Below, in pieces: positions 33,987 through 43,385 of a DNA stretch of 64,000 nt. Where the stretch lies: NCBI GenBank assembly GCA_947372865.1, contig CANBVJ010000005.1, positions 31,455 to 95,454 of the forward strand, in the 5' to 3' direction. This stretch comes from Comamonadaceae bacterium (lineage in GTDB: Bacteria; Pseudomonadota; Gammaproteobacteria; Burkholderiales; Burkholderiaceae_C). Made by a program: the position numbers and the translations under genes. Position 1 is the stretch's first letter, and each line of letters starts with the position of its first letter. The notes beneath the pieces are model-generated. The model made no database searches and was not told where the DNA came from. It worked only from the letters and a program-made list of their open reading frames with translations.

Positions 33987-36900
33987 ATGGCAAACCCACC
34001 GAGACCGCCCACCATGACCGATCTTTCCGCTGAATACCAAGCCCTGGCCAACTACCGCCCCAGCCAAAAGGTGCGCTTTGTCACCGCTGCGAGCCTGTTT
34101 GACGGCCACGACGCGGCCATCAACATCATGCGCCGCATTCTGCAAGGCATGGGTGCCGAGGTGATCCACCTGGGCCACAACCGCAGCGTGGAAGAGGTGG
34201 TGACGGCTGCCTTGCAGGAAGACGTGCAGGGCATTGCGATCAGCTCCTACCAGGGCGGCCATGTGGAGTACTTCAAGTACATGGTCGATCTGCTCAAGAG
34301 CCGGGGCGGCGCGCACATCAAGGTGTTTGGCGGCGGCGGCGGCGTGATCGTCCCGTCCGAGATTGCGGAACTGCAAGCCTATGGCGTGACGCGCATTTAC
34401 AGCCCCGAAGACGGCCAAAAAATGGGCTTGGCCGGCATGATTGGCGAGATGGTGATGCGCTGCGACCACGATCTGGCGCCCTATGCGCCCAGCGATCTGG
34501 CCGCCTTTCAGGGGCATAGCGACGCCCATTGGCGCGCACTGGCGCAGTTTTTAACCGTGGTCGAGGCCGGCAAGGTCAATGACGCCACGCTGCAAGCCCT
34601 GCGCACCCAGGCCGCGGCCACCCATATCCCGAGCATTGGCATCACCGGCACCGGCGGCGCGGGCAAGTCTTCGCTGACCGACGAGTTGATTCGCCGCCTG
34701 CGCCTGGACTGTGGCGACACGCTGCGCATTGCGGTCATCTCAATTGATCCGTCCAGGCGCAAAAGTGGTGGCGCTTTGTTGGGCGACCGCATTCGCATGA
34801 ACGCCATTTCGCCTTGGGCGACCACCACGAAAGACCCGGGTGCCCGCGTCTTTATGCGCTCCTTGGCTACACGAGACTTTGGCTCTGAAATCAGCCAGGC
34901 GCTGCCCGACGTGATTGCCGCCTGCAAAGTGGCCGGTTTTGATTTGATCGTGGTCGAGACCTCTGGCATCGGCCAGGGCGACGCGGCCATCGTGCCGCTG
35001 GTGGACGTGCCTCTGTATGTGATGACGCCCGAGTTTGGCGCGGCCAGCCAGTTGGAAAAAATTGACATGCTCGACTTTGCCGAGTTTGTGGCTATCAACA
35101 AGTTTGACCGCAAAGGCGCAAGCGACGCGCTGCGCGACGTGGCCAAGCAAGTTCAGCGCAACCGCGAGGCCTGGACCACGCCCATGGAAAGCATGCCCGT
35201 TTTTGGCACCATGGCCGCGCGCTTTAACGACGACGGCGTCACGGCGCTCTACCAGGCCATGCTGCCGCGCCTGCAGACCCTGGGCCTGTCGGTGCCCGCG
35301 CAGCGTCTGCTGCCAGTGGCCGGTGTGCGCCACAGCAGCAACCAAATGCCCATCGTGCCCGCAGCGCGCACGCGCTATTTGGCGGAGATCAGCGACACGG
35401 TGCGCGGTTACAAAAAGCGCGCTCGCGCCCAAGCGCAACTCGCCCGCGAGATCCAGCAGTTGCAAGCTGCCGCCGCCATGCTGCAAGTGGGCCGCCCCGC
35501 CAAAGCCCGCGCCGCCGAGGCGGCTTTGGGCTTGGCGCAAGAGCGTGAAGACGTGCAAGACGCCGCCGCCAAAAAACTGCTCACGCAGTGGCCCGAAATG
35601 CAAAAGGCTTACGCGGGTGACGAATACGTGGTGAAAATCCGCGACAAAGAGATTCGCACCGCGCTGACCACCAAGTCCCTCAGTGGCACCACCATCCGCA
35701 AGGTCGCCCTGCCCCAGTACGAAGACCACGGCGAAATCTTGAAGTGGCTGATGCTGGACAACGTGCCCGGCAGCTACCCCTACACCGCCGGCACTTTTGC
35801 CTTCAAGCGCGAGGGCGAAGACCCGACCCGCATGTTTGCCGGCGAAGGCGACGCCTTTCGCACCAACACGCGCTTCAAGCTTCTTAGCAGCGGCATGGCG
35901 GCCAAGCGCTTGTCCACCGCCTTTGACTCGGTCACGCTCTACGGCAACGACCCCGACCCGCGCCCGGACATCTACGGCAAGGTGGGTAACAGCGGCGTGA
36001 GCATCGCCACCATCGACGACATGAAGGTGCTGTACGGCGGCTTTGATCTGTGCAACCCCAGCACCTCGGTCAGCATGACGATCAACGGCCCCGCGCCCAG
36101 CATTTTGGCCATGTTCATGAACACCGCCATCGACCAGAATACGACCAAGTTCAAGACGGACAACGGCCGCGAACCCACCGACACCGAGGCCGCCAAGATC
36201 AAGGAATGGGTGCTGGCCAATGTGCGCGGTACGGTGCAAGCCGACATTCTGAAAGAAGACCAGGGCCAGAACACCTGCATCTTCTCGACCGAGTTTTCAT
36301 TGAAGGTGATGGGCGACATTGCGCAGTATTTTGTGCACCACGACGTGCGCAATTTCTACAGCGTGTCCATCAGCGGTTACCACATCGCCGAGGCTGGCGC
36401 CAACCCGATCAGCCAGCTGGCGTTTACGCTTTCCAATGGCTTCACGTTCGTGGAAGCGTATCTCGCGCGCGGCATGCACATTGACGACTTTGCGCCCAAC
36501 CTGAGCTTTTTCTTCAGCAATGGCATGGACCCGGAATACACCGTCATGGGCCGCGTGGCGCGACGCATCTGGGCGGTGGCCATGAAAGAAAAATACGGCG
36601 CCAACGAGCGCAGCCAAAAGCTCAAATACCACATCCAGACCAGTGGCCGCAGCCTGCACGCGCAAGAGATCCAGTTCAACGACATCCGCACCACGCTGCA
36701 AGCGCTGATTGCGATTTACGACAACTGCAACAGCCTGCACACCAACGCGTTTGACGAAGCCATCACCACGCCCACCGAAGAATCGGTGCGCCGCGCCATG
36801 GCGATCCAGCTCATCATCAACCGCGAATGGGGCCTGGCCAAGAACGAGAACCCCGGCCAAGGCGCTTTCATCATTGAAGAGCTGACCGAGCTGCTCGAAG

Positions 36901-37325
36901 AAGCGGTGTTGGCGGAGTTCGAGAAAATTGCCGAGCGCGGTGGCGTGCTCGGGGCTATGGAAACCGGCTACCAGCGCGGCAAGATTCAAGACGAATCCAT
37001 GCACTACGAGATGCTAAAACACACCGGCGAGCTGCCCATCATCGGCGTCAACACCTTCCGCAACCCGCACGGCGACCAGGTGATGGACAAGCTGGAACTT
37101 GCCCGCAGCACTGACGCCGAAAAAGCCAGCCAGCTAGAACGCCTGCACGCCTTCCACGCCCGCCACGCTGACCAGTCCCCCGCCATGCTGGCCCGCCTGC
37201 AACAAGCCGTGATTGCCAACGACAACGTCTTTGAAGTGCTGATGGACGCGGTGCGCGTCTGCTCGCTGGGGCAGATTACGAATGCGCTGTTTGAGGTGGG
37301 GGGGCAGTACCGGCGCAATATGTAA
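33987..37325 (+). CDS. icmF: Fused isobutyryl-CoA mutase / G-protein chaperone (IcmF); start could be 34014
   Basis: B12-binding domain ([11 protein letters not shown]...[12 protein letters not shown]...FGGGGGVIV), central P-loop [10 protein letters not shown]-terminal acyl-CoA mutase ([13 protein letters not shown]). Confidence 0.95.
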   Translation: MANPPRPPTMTDLSAEYQALANYRPSQKVRFVTAASLFDGHDAAINIMRRILQGMGAEVIHLGHNRSVEEVVTAALQEDVQGIAISSYQGGHVEYFKYMVDLLKSRGGAHIKVFGGGGGVIVPSEIAELQAYGVTRIYSPEDGQKMGLAGMIGEMVMRCDHDLAPYAPSDLAAFQGHSDAHWRALAQFLTVVEAGKVNDATLQALRTQAAATHIPSIGITGTGGAGKSSLTDELIRRLRLDCGDTLRIAVISIDPSRRKSGGALLGDRIRMNAISPWATTTKDPGARVFMRSLATRDFGSEISQALPDVIAACKVAGFDLIVVETSGIGQGDAAIVPLVDVPLYVMTPEFGAASQLEKIDMLDFAEFVAINKFDRKGASDALRDVAKQVQRNREAWTTPMESMPVFGTMAARFNDDGVTALYQAMLPRLQTLGLSVPAQRLLPVAGVRHSSNQMPIVPAARTRYLAEISDTVRGYKKRARAQAQLAREIQQLQAAAAMLQVGRPAKARAAEAALGLAQEREDVQDAAAKKLLTQWPEMQKAYAGDEYVVKIRDKEIRTALTTKSLSGTTIRKVALPQYEDHGEILKWLMLDNVPGSYPYTAGTFAFKREGEDPTRMFAGEGDAFRTNTRFKLLSSGMAAKRLSTAFDSVTLYGNDPDPRPDIYGKVGNSGVSIATIDDMKVLYGGFDLCNPSTSVSMTINGPAPSILAMFMNTAIDQNTTKFKTDNGREPTDTEAAKIKEWVLANVRGTVQADILKEDQGQNTCIFSTEFSLKVMGDIAQYFVHHDVRNFYSVSISGYHIAEAGANPISQLAFTLSNGFTFVEAYLARGMHIDDFAPNLSFFFSNGMDPEYTVMGRVARRIWAVAMKEKYGANERSQKLKYHIQTSGRSLHAQEIQFNDIRTTLQALIAIYDNCNSLHTNAFDEAITTPTEESVRRAMAIQLIINREWGLAKNENPGQGAFIIEELTELLEEAVLAEFEKIAERGGVLGAMETGYQRGKIQDESMHYEMLKHTGELPIIGVNTFRNPHGDQVMDKLELARSTDAEKASQLERLHAFHARHADQSPAMLARLQQAVIANDNVFEVLMDAVRVCSLGQITNALFEVGGQYRRNM

Positions 37326-37520
37326 TGGCGCTTCGGCGCATCCTTTGCATTTACCCTGGGGCGCAGCGAGCGGGACGCGCTGGGCTTGCGCGCCGAGATC
37401 GCGGCCGAGGCTGACAAGCGGCGATCTTCGCGTGGGCCGCATCGGCTCTACGCCAATTTGCCAGGGCTGGACGGGATGATGTGCGTGATCTGGCGGGTTT
37501 AGGCCAATCGTCCGCAAGCC

Positions 37521-39752
37521 TCAGACCGCCGCGCTTTCTACCGCCCGCATCCGCACCTCCACCCCACTCAACACCGCATTCCCCGACAGCGGATCGCGCA
37601 GCTTCTCGTCCAGCAGGGCGTTGAGGTTGACGCCAGGCCGCTGTGCGGCGACTGAGAGTTGGGCGCCGGGCAGGTCGTGGCCCCAGCCGTGGGGCAGGCT
37701 GACGACGCCGGGCATCATGTCGGTGCTGATGTGCACTTGCGCTTGCAGGCTGGCCTGGGCGTTTTCCAGGGTGGCCATGGCGCCCTCAACCAGGCCCAGG
37801 CGTTCGGCGTCGGCCGGGTGAACCAGCGCAGTACAGCGGAACGGGCCTTTGGCCAGCGTTGGCAGGTTGTGCATCCAGCTGTTGTTGGTGCGCACGTCGC
37901 GCCGGCCAATCACCACCATGTCGGGCGCGGGGCGTTGCAAGTCGGCCAGGGCGCGGGGCAGGTCGGCCAAGAGCGAGGGCGGTGCCAGTTCTACCTTGCC
38001 ACTGGGCGTGCGCAGCATCTCGGGAATGCGCGGCTGCAGTTCGCCCAGATCAATGCCGCCGCTGGGGTTGGACGCCATGACTTTGTGCAGGTTCAGCCCT
38101 TCGGGCTTTTGGCCAAAGGCGTCACCATGGGGCCCGGCGCGCAGCGCCAGGTCGAGCGCGCGCTGCGGGCCGCGCAGGCCTTGGGTGGCTGCAATTACCG
38201 CGTCGGCGTGGGGGCCAAAGCTGCGTTGGGCGTCGTCGGCAAACTGGCTATCATCCAGCGCGCCAATGTCCACCCCGGCGCCCAAGCCCTGGGCTATTGC
38301 CGCAATGCGCAGCAGGTTTTCCCATTCCTCGGGTTGATTTTCGGCGCGCGCAAACACCGGCGGGCTATAGCGCGCGTGGTTGCGCCAGGACATTTGCGGA
38401 AACGCGACGTCGTAGTGCAGGTCCTCAAGGGGCGAGGGGCCGGGCAAGATCACGTCGGCGTGGCGCGTGGTCTCGTTGAGGTAAATGTCCAGGCTGACCA
38501 TGAAGTCCAGCGTGTCCAGCGCCTTGGCCAAGCGCGGCCCGTTGGGCACCGAGAGCACCGGGTTGGTGGCCACGGTAATGAGCGCGCGCATTTGGCCGGG
38601 GCCGGGTTGTTCGATCTCTTCGGCGATGCAGTTGATAGGGAATTCGCCCATCACCTCGGGCGCGCCGCTCACGCGTGACTGGCGCCGCCCGGTGGCAATG
38701 CCCTTGCCGCGCCCAGCAGCACCACTGCTGTTGGCCGAAAAAGCGGCAGCGTTGGCAAACATGGCGCCGCCAGGGGCGTCCAGATGACCAGTCAGCACAT
38801 TGAGCACGTCCACCAGCCAGCTCGCCAGCGTGCCGTATTCCTGCGTGCAGGTGCCAATGCGGGCATAGACGGCGGCGCGCGGCGTATTGGCCAACTGTCG
38901 GGCCAGGGCGCGAATGGTGTCGGCGTCTATGGCGCAGCGCGCGGCCACTGCTTCGGGAGCAAAGGGCGCCACTGCGGCGCGCACTTCGTCTACGCCTGTT
39001 ACCCATTCCTGCACCGCGCCCAGGCGCACCAGGTTCTCGGCAAACAGGGTATGCACCATGGCCGATAGCAAAAACACGTCCGCGCCGGGGCGGATGAAGT
39101 GGTGCGCGTCGGCCACCGCTGCGGTCTCGGTGCGGCGCGGGTCAATCACGATGAGTTGGCCGCCGCGCGCCTGCATGGCTTTGGCCTTGCCCCGGAAGTC
39201 GGGCACGGTCCACATGCTGCCGTTGCTGGCCAGCGGGTTGGCACCGATAACGATCAACAAATCACTGCGTGCAATGTCGGGCACGGCGATGGACAGCCAG
39301 TTGCCAAACATCAGGCCGCTGGCGAGTTGCTTGGGAATTTGGTCCACGCTGGAGGCGGAAAAAATGGTTTTCGTGCCCAGGCCACGTGCCAGTTTGGGGA
39401 AGTAGGTGAGCAAACCGATTTTGTGGGCGGAAGGGTTACCGGTGACCAGGCCCACCGCGTCGCGCCCGTGCGCGGCCATGAGCGGTGGCAGGCGGCGCTC
39501 AATTTCGGCAAAGGCCTCGTCCCAGGTGACGGCCACGTGCACGCCGTTGCGCTTGACCATGGGGCTGCGCAGGCGGTCCGGGTCTTCGTGCAGGTCTTTG
39601 AGCGCCACCGCCTTGGGGCAGATGTAGCCGGCACTAAACACATCGGCCTCGTGGCCGCGCACGCTGATGACCTTGTGGTCTTCTACCTTGATCTCCAGGC
39701 CGCAGCAGGCCTCGCACAGGGGGCAAATTCGGTGGTGGGTGGTGGTGATCAT
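37521..39752 (-). CDS. Molybdopterin-containing oxidoreductase family protein 2
   Basis: 743 aa; N-terminal CPLCEACCGLEI...YICPKA [4Fe-4S] motif; LIVIGANPLASNGSMW; C-terminal LPHGWGHDLPGA. Confidence 0.88.
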   Translation of the reverse strand: MITTTHHRICPLCEACCGLEIKVEDHKVISVRGHEADVFSAGYICPKAVALKDLHEDPDRLRSPMVKRNGVHVAVTWDEAFAEIERRLPPLMAAHGRDAVGLVTGNPSAHKIGLLTYFPKLARGLGTKTIFSASSVDQIPKQLASGLMFGNWLSIAVPDIARSDLLIVIGANPLASNGSMWTVPDFRGKAKAMQARGGQLIVIDPRRTETAAVADAHHFIRPGADVFLLSAMVHTLFAENLVRLGAVQEWVTGVDEVRAAVAPFAPEAVAARCAIDADTIRALARQLANTPRAAVYARIGTCTQEYGTLASWLVDVLNVLTGHLDAPGGAMFANAAAFSANSSGAAGRGKGIATGRRQSRVSGAPEVMGEFPINCIAEEIEQPGPGQMRALITVATNPVLSVPNGPRLAKALDTLDFMVSLDIYLNETTRHADVILPGPSPLEDLHYDVAFPQMSWRNHARYSPPVFARAENQPEEWENLLRIAAIAQGLGAGVDIGALDDSQFADDAQRSFGPHADAVIAATQGLRGPQRALDLALRAGPHGDAFGQKPEGLNLHKVMASNPSGGIDLGELQPRIPEMLRTPSGKVELAPPSLLADLPRALADLQRPAPDMVVIGRRDVRTNNSWMHNLPTLAKGPFRCTALVHPADAERLGLVEGAMATLENAQASLQAQVHISTDMMPGVVSLPHGWGHDLPGAQLSVAAQRPGVNLNALLDEKLRDPLSGNAVLSGVEVRMRAVESAAV

Positions 39753-39805
39753 CGTTGGCTAAAAGTAAAAAAGCGGGCGCAAGTATGCGCGTGAATGCGT
39801 GCGTA

Positions 39806-41017
39806 TCAAGCGGCTGCTTGCAGGCCGTGGCGAGCGATCAACGCTTCGCGCTGAGCAGGGTCGAGGTTAAGGCGTTTGAGGTCGTGACCCACGGCGCGCA
39901 AGAGGCGCTCGTCCATCACGTAGCGCCACAGCGGCGGCACGTAGGCGACTAAGAACATGCCAAAGTAGCCGCTGGGCAGCGTGGGCAGGTCGTCAAAGTG
40001 GCGCAGCGACTGGTAGCGCCGCAGCGGGTGCGCGTGGTGGTCCGAGTGGCGTTGCAGGTGAAACAGGATCCAGTTCGAAAAGATGTGGTTGCTGTTCCAA
40101 GAATGGTGGGGCTGACAAGCCTCGTATTTGCCCGGCGCGCGCAACTGGCGCAGCAGGCCGTAGTGCTCGATGTAGTTGGCCGAGGTGAGCTGAAAATTAG
40201 CCCAGAACGACGCCGCCAGCAAAAACGGCAGCACCGTCCAGCCCAGCCACAGCACCAAGCCGCTCCACAGGGCCAGCGTTAGCAAGGCCGGTTGCACGAT
40301 GTGGTTGTGCCAAGACAGCAGCGGCAGGTCCGCCTGTTTTAGGCGCGTGCGTTCCAGCTCCCAGGCGCGAAACCAGGAGCCGGGCATTTCGCGCAGCACA
40401 AAGCGGTAGATGGATTCGCCCATGCGCGAAGACGCCGGGTCCAGCGGCGTGGACGCGTCCCGGTGGTGGCCCCGGTTGTGCTCCACGTAAAAGTGGCCAT
40501 AGCCCGAGGGCGCGAGCACGATCTTGGCCAGGGCGCGTTCCAGCGCGGTGTTTTTGTGGCCCAGCTCGTGGCCCAGGTTGATGCAAAAGCCCCCCACCGA
40601 GCCGCTGATCAGCACCAGCGCCACCAAGCCGTGCGGCGGCAAATCCATACGCACCGCAAACCAGGCGCCAAAGATGAAGGACAGCCACAGCACGGGTGCG
40701 AGCAAATAGGTGATCCAGCGGTAGTAGGTGTCCGCGTCGAGCGCCGCCACGGCGGACTCAGGCGGGTTGCTGCGGTCTTCGCCCAGCACGTAGTCGAGCA
40801 GCGGCACGGTGGCATAGAAAAAAACCACCGGAATCCACAGCGCCCCGGCTTTTCCCGTAAACCACATCAGCGCCGGGCCGACCAGCACCGTGGCCGGAAT
40901 CAGCAAGGAGAGTAGCCAGGCGTAGCGCTTGCGGTCGCGGTAGAGGCTTGGCAGAGCGGCGTGGGCGGGCAGGGGCGTGGGCATGCGCAATTTTCGGGTG
41001 CGCAGGCGCGCGCGCAC
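39806..41017 (-). CDS. alkB: Alkane 1-monooxygenase, AlkB-like (start may be 40981)
   Basis: Membrane fatty-acid-desaturase-type His boxes HELGHK, HNRGHH, HSDHHAHP plus NYIEHYGLLR. Confidence 0.9.
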   Translation of the reverse strand: MRARLRTRKLRMPTPLPAHAALPSLYRDRKRYAWLLSLLIPATVLVGPALMWFTGKAGALWIPVVFFYATVPLLDYVLGEDRSNPPESAVAALDADTYYRWITYLLAPVLWLSFIFGAWFAVRMDLPPHGLVALVLISGSVGGFCINLGHELGHKNTALERALAKIVLAPSGYGHFYVEHNRGHHRDASTPLDPASSRMGESIYRFVLREMPGSWFRAWELERTRLKQADLPLLSWHNHIVQPALLTLALWSGLVLWLGWTVLPFLLAASFWANFQLTSANYIEHYGLLRQLRAPGKYEACQPHHSWNSNHIFSNWILFHLQRHSDHHAHPLRRYQSLRHFDDLPTLPSGYFGMFLVAYVPPLWRYVMDERLLRAVGHDLKRLNLDPAQREALIARHGLQAAA

Positions 41018-41071
41018 ATCGGGTTTACCCCTGCAAAGTCACTGCGGTTACAGCGCAGGCGGTGCGCTGGC

Positions 41072-41935
41072 TCACAGGCCGAGTTGGCCAGCCAGCCAGT
41101 GGCAAAGTTCGCCTTCGGGCTGCTCAAAGCCGGCCAGCACGGTGAAGTGGTTGGCGCCGTCAATGGCGCGCAACTCTGCGTGGTTGCCTTGCGCCTGCCA
41201 GGCGGCATGCATGGTCTGGGCTTGGCGCGCAAATTCGGTCGTCTCGGCGCCGCCCCAGGTGAACCAGGTGGGCGTGGCGCAGGGCTGGGCCGTCAATGCC
41301 GGAGAGTTGCGGCGGATGACGCCCTCATCCAACTGGATCATGGGTTGCAGATAGCTGTAGCGCAGGGGCGCAATATCGTACAGGCCGCTGATGCACAGGG
41401 CGGCCTTGATCGGGTCAGGTGCCAGTCCGTAGTCCCGCGCCCATTCGGTTTGCAGGCACATTGCGGTGAGGTGGCCCCCGGCCGAATGGCCGCCTACGGC
41501 CACGCGCTGCGGATCGCCGCCGTATTGGGCGATGTTGCGCACCGTCCAGGCCACGGCCGCGCGTACCTGGCGGGTGATCTCGTCCATGCTGACAAACGGG
41601 CATAGCGCGTAATTGACCACCACCGTGGTAATGCCCCGGCGCTGCAGGCCCAGCGCCACGCCGCTGAATTCCTTGCTGGAAAGCGCGCGCCAGTAGCCGC
41701 CGTGGATGAACACGAACACCGGTGCGTTGAGGGCATCAGTCGGAAAGATGTCCAGCGTCTCATGCAGCGTGGGGCCGTAAGGAACGTCTAGCGTGTGCAT
41801 GAGCGTGGCGCGGGCCAAGGCGCTTTGCGCCACAAAGTGCTTGCCTGGTGCGGCCGGGTCGCTCAAGCCCAGAGACGGGTTGTACTGCGCGTCAATCTGC
41901 GCCTGGGTGGTGAATTCGCGGTAAAGGGTTTGCAT
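41072..41935 (-). CDS. Alpha/beta hydrolase (esterase/kynurenine formamidase-like)
   Basis: FVFIHGGYWRAL oxyanion motif, VGGHSAGGHL nucleophile elbow. Confidence 0.85.
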   Translation of the reverse strand: MQTLYREFTTQAQIDAQYNPSLGLSDPAAPGKHFVAQSALARATLMHTLDVPYGPTLHETLDIFPTDALNAPVFVFIHGGYWRALSSKEFSGVALGLQRRGITTVVVNYALCPFVSMDEITRQVRAAVAWTVRNIAQYGGDPQRVAVGGHSAGGHLTAMCLQTEWARDYGLAPDPIKAALCISGLYDIAPLRYSYLQPMIQLDEGVIRRNSPALTAQPCATPTWFTWGGAETTEFARQAQTMHAAWQAQGNHAELRAIDGANHFTVLAGFEQPEGELCHWLAGQLGL

Positions 41936-42032
41936 GGTGCGCCTGTTTGCTGTGGGGCTGGGTCAATGGGGACCGGTGGAAGTTGCCGTCCATGGTAACG
42001 GCCCCCGCGTCATCCTGCGCCCGGCCCCGCGC

Positions 42033-43385
42033 TTAGGGCGACAAGGTGGCGTCAATGGCTTGCAAGTCGTTTGCCGATAATTCGCCCGCCGCCCAGGCCA
42101 AACGCACTTGCGCCAGCAGCACGTCAATGCGCGCCTGCGATGCGTCGAGTTGCGCCGCATAGAAGCGCTGCTGCGCGTCCAGCACATCGGGCTGGCTGCG
42201 AAGGCCCAGGTCGCGCCCGAGCACCGTGGCGTCCAGCGCGCTTTGGCTTGAGTCCTGGGCGCGCTGCAGGGCCTGCACCCGCGCCAGCCCCGTGTGCAAG
42301 GCCAAATAGGCGTCGTGGATTTGCAGTTGCACGTCTTGCTGCGCGCCAGCAAGCTCTTGCTCGGCCTGGCGCATTTTGGCCAGCGCCTCGCGCTCGCGGG
42401 AGTCAAGGGCACCGCCGGTGTATAGCGGAATGCTCAACTGCAAGCCCACGCTGGCGGTGCGCTCGCGGTCGGCGGCCACCAGCGGAGACAGGTCGCCGCC
42501 TTTTCCTTTCGCGGTGTAGGCGCCCACCAGATCGAGCGTGGGGCGCGAGGCCAGACGGTACTTGCCGACCTCTTGGCGGGCCACGTCAAGCTCAATGCGT
42601 TTGGACTGCACATAGGGGCTGCGCTCCAGACCCTTGCGCTGCCAGTCTCGCAGTAAGTCAGGCGCGGGCGCGGGCAGGCGGCTGACGCGGGCCAGGTCTG
42701 CCAGCCCCTGGGCGGACGCACCGGTGAGCGACTGAAACTGCGCCTGGCGTAAGGCCAGCGCCGACCGCGCCCCAATCAGCTTGGCCACCGTGCCGTCGTG
42801 GCGGGCCTGGGCTTCCTGGAGGTCGGTAACGCGGCCGCTGCCCACCTCAAAGCGCGCTTGCGCCCGTTCGCGCTGCTCTGCCAGCGTGGCTTCCTCGGCC
42901 TGGGAGACGCGCAGGTTTTCCTGTGCAGACAAGACGGCGAGGTAGCTCTCGGCCACCCGCTTACACAGGTCTCGCACTGCCGCCGTCCAGCGGATTTCTG
43001 CTCCTGCCGTTTGGCTGCGCAATTGCTGCTTGCTGGCGCTGTAGGTCGCGTTGTAGAGCGGCTGCAGCACCTTGATAGCGGCTTCGCCGACGTGGCCGGA
43101 GGAGTCGGGCGCCACCAAAGCAGCGGCGGGCTCGGGCCAGTTGGAATAGGCGTGGCTGCTGATGCCGGTCACACTGGCGCCCAGCGAGACCTGGGGCATG
43201 AGCAAGGCATCACCTTGTACGCCTTTTTCCCGACCTGCCAGCAGGGCTTGTTCTGCCGCCAGAATGCTGGGGTCGGTGCGCAAGGCATTTTGAAAGGCCT
43301 GCTGGAGGCTGAGAGTCTCACTGTGCGCGCCGCACGCCGCCAGCAGCGCAAGGGTGACGAAGGTTTTTGGGTAAGGCAATTTCAT
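42033..43385 (-). CDS. TolC-family outer membrane efflux protein
   Basis: Signal peptide MKLPYPKTFVTLALLAACGAHSE; two OEP-like coiled-coil repeats; ATGA overlap with the RND gene. Confidence 0.88.
   Translation of the reverse strand: MKLPYPKTFVTLALLAACGAHSETLSLQQAFQNALRTDPSILAAEQALLAGREKGVQGDALLMPQVSLGASVTGISSHAYSNWPEPAAALVAPDSSGHVGEAAIKVLQPLYNATYSASKQQLRSQTAGAEIRWTAAVRDLCKRVAESYLAVLSAQENLRVSQAEEATLAEQRERAQARFEVGSGRVTDLQEAQARHDGTVAKLIGARSALALRQAQFQSLTGASAQGLADLARVSRLPAPAPDLLRDWQRKGLERSPYVQSKRIELDVARQEVGKYRLASRPTLDLVGAYTAKGKGGDLSPLVAADRERTASVGLQLSIPLYTGGALDSREREALAKMRQAEQELAGAQQDVQLQIHDAYLALHTGLARVQALQRAQDSSQSALDATVLGRDLGLRSQPDVLDAQQRFYAAQLDASQARIDVLLAQVRLAWAAGELSANDLQAIDATLSP

Noticed and set aside
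34740-36239. 499-aa minus-strand ORF
   Set aside because: Antisense to icmF; no domain; compositional artefact.
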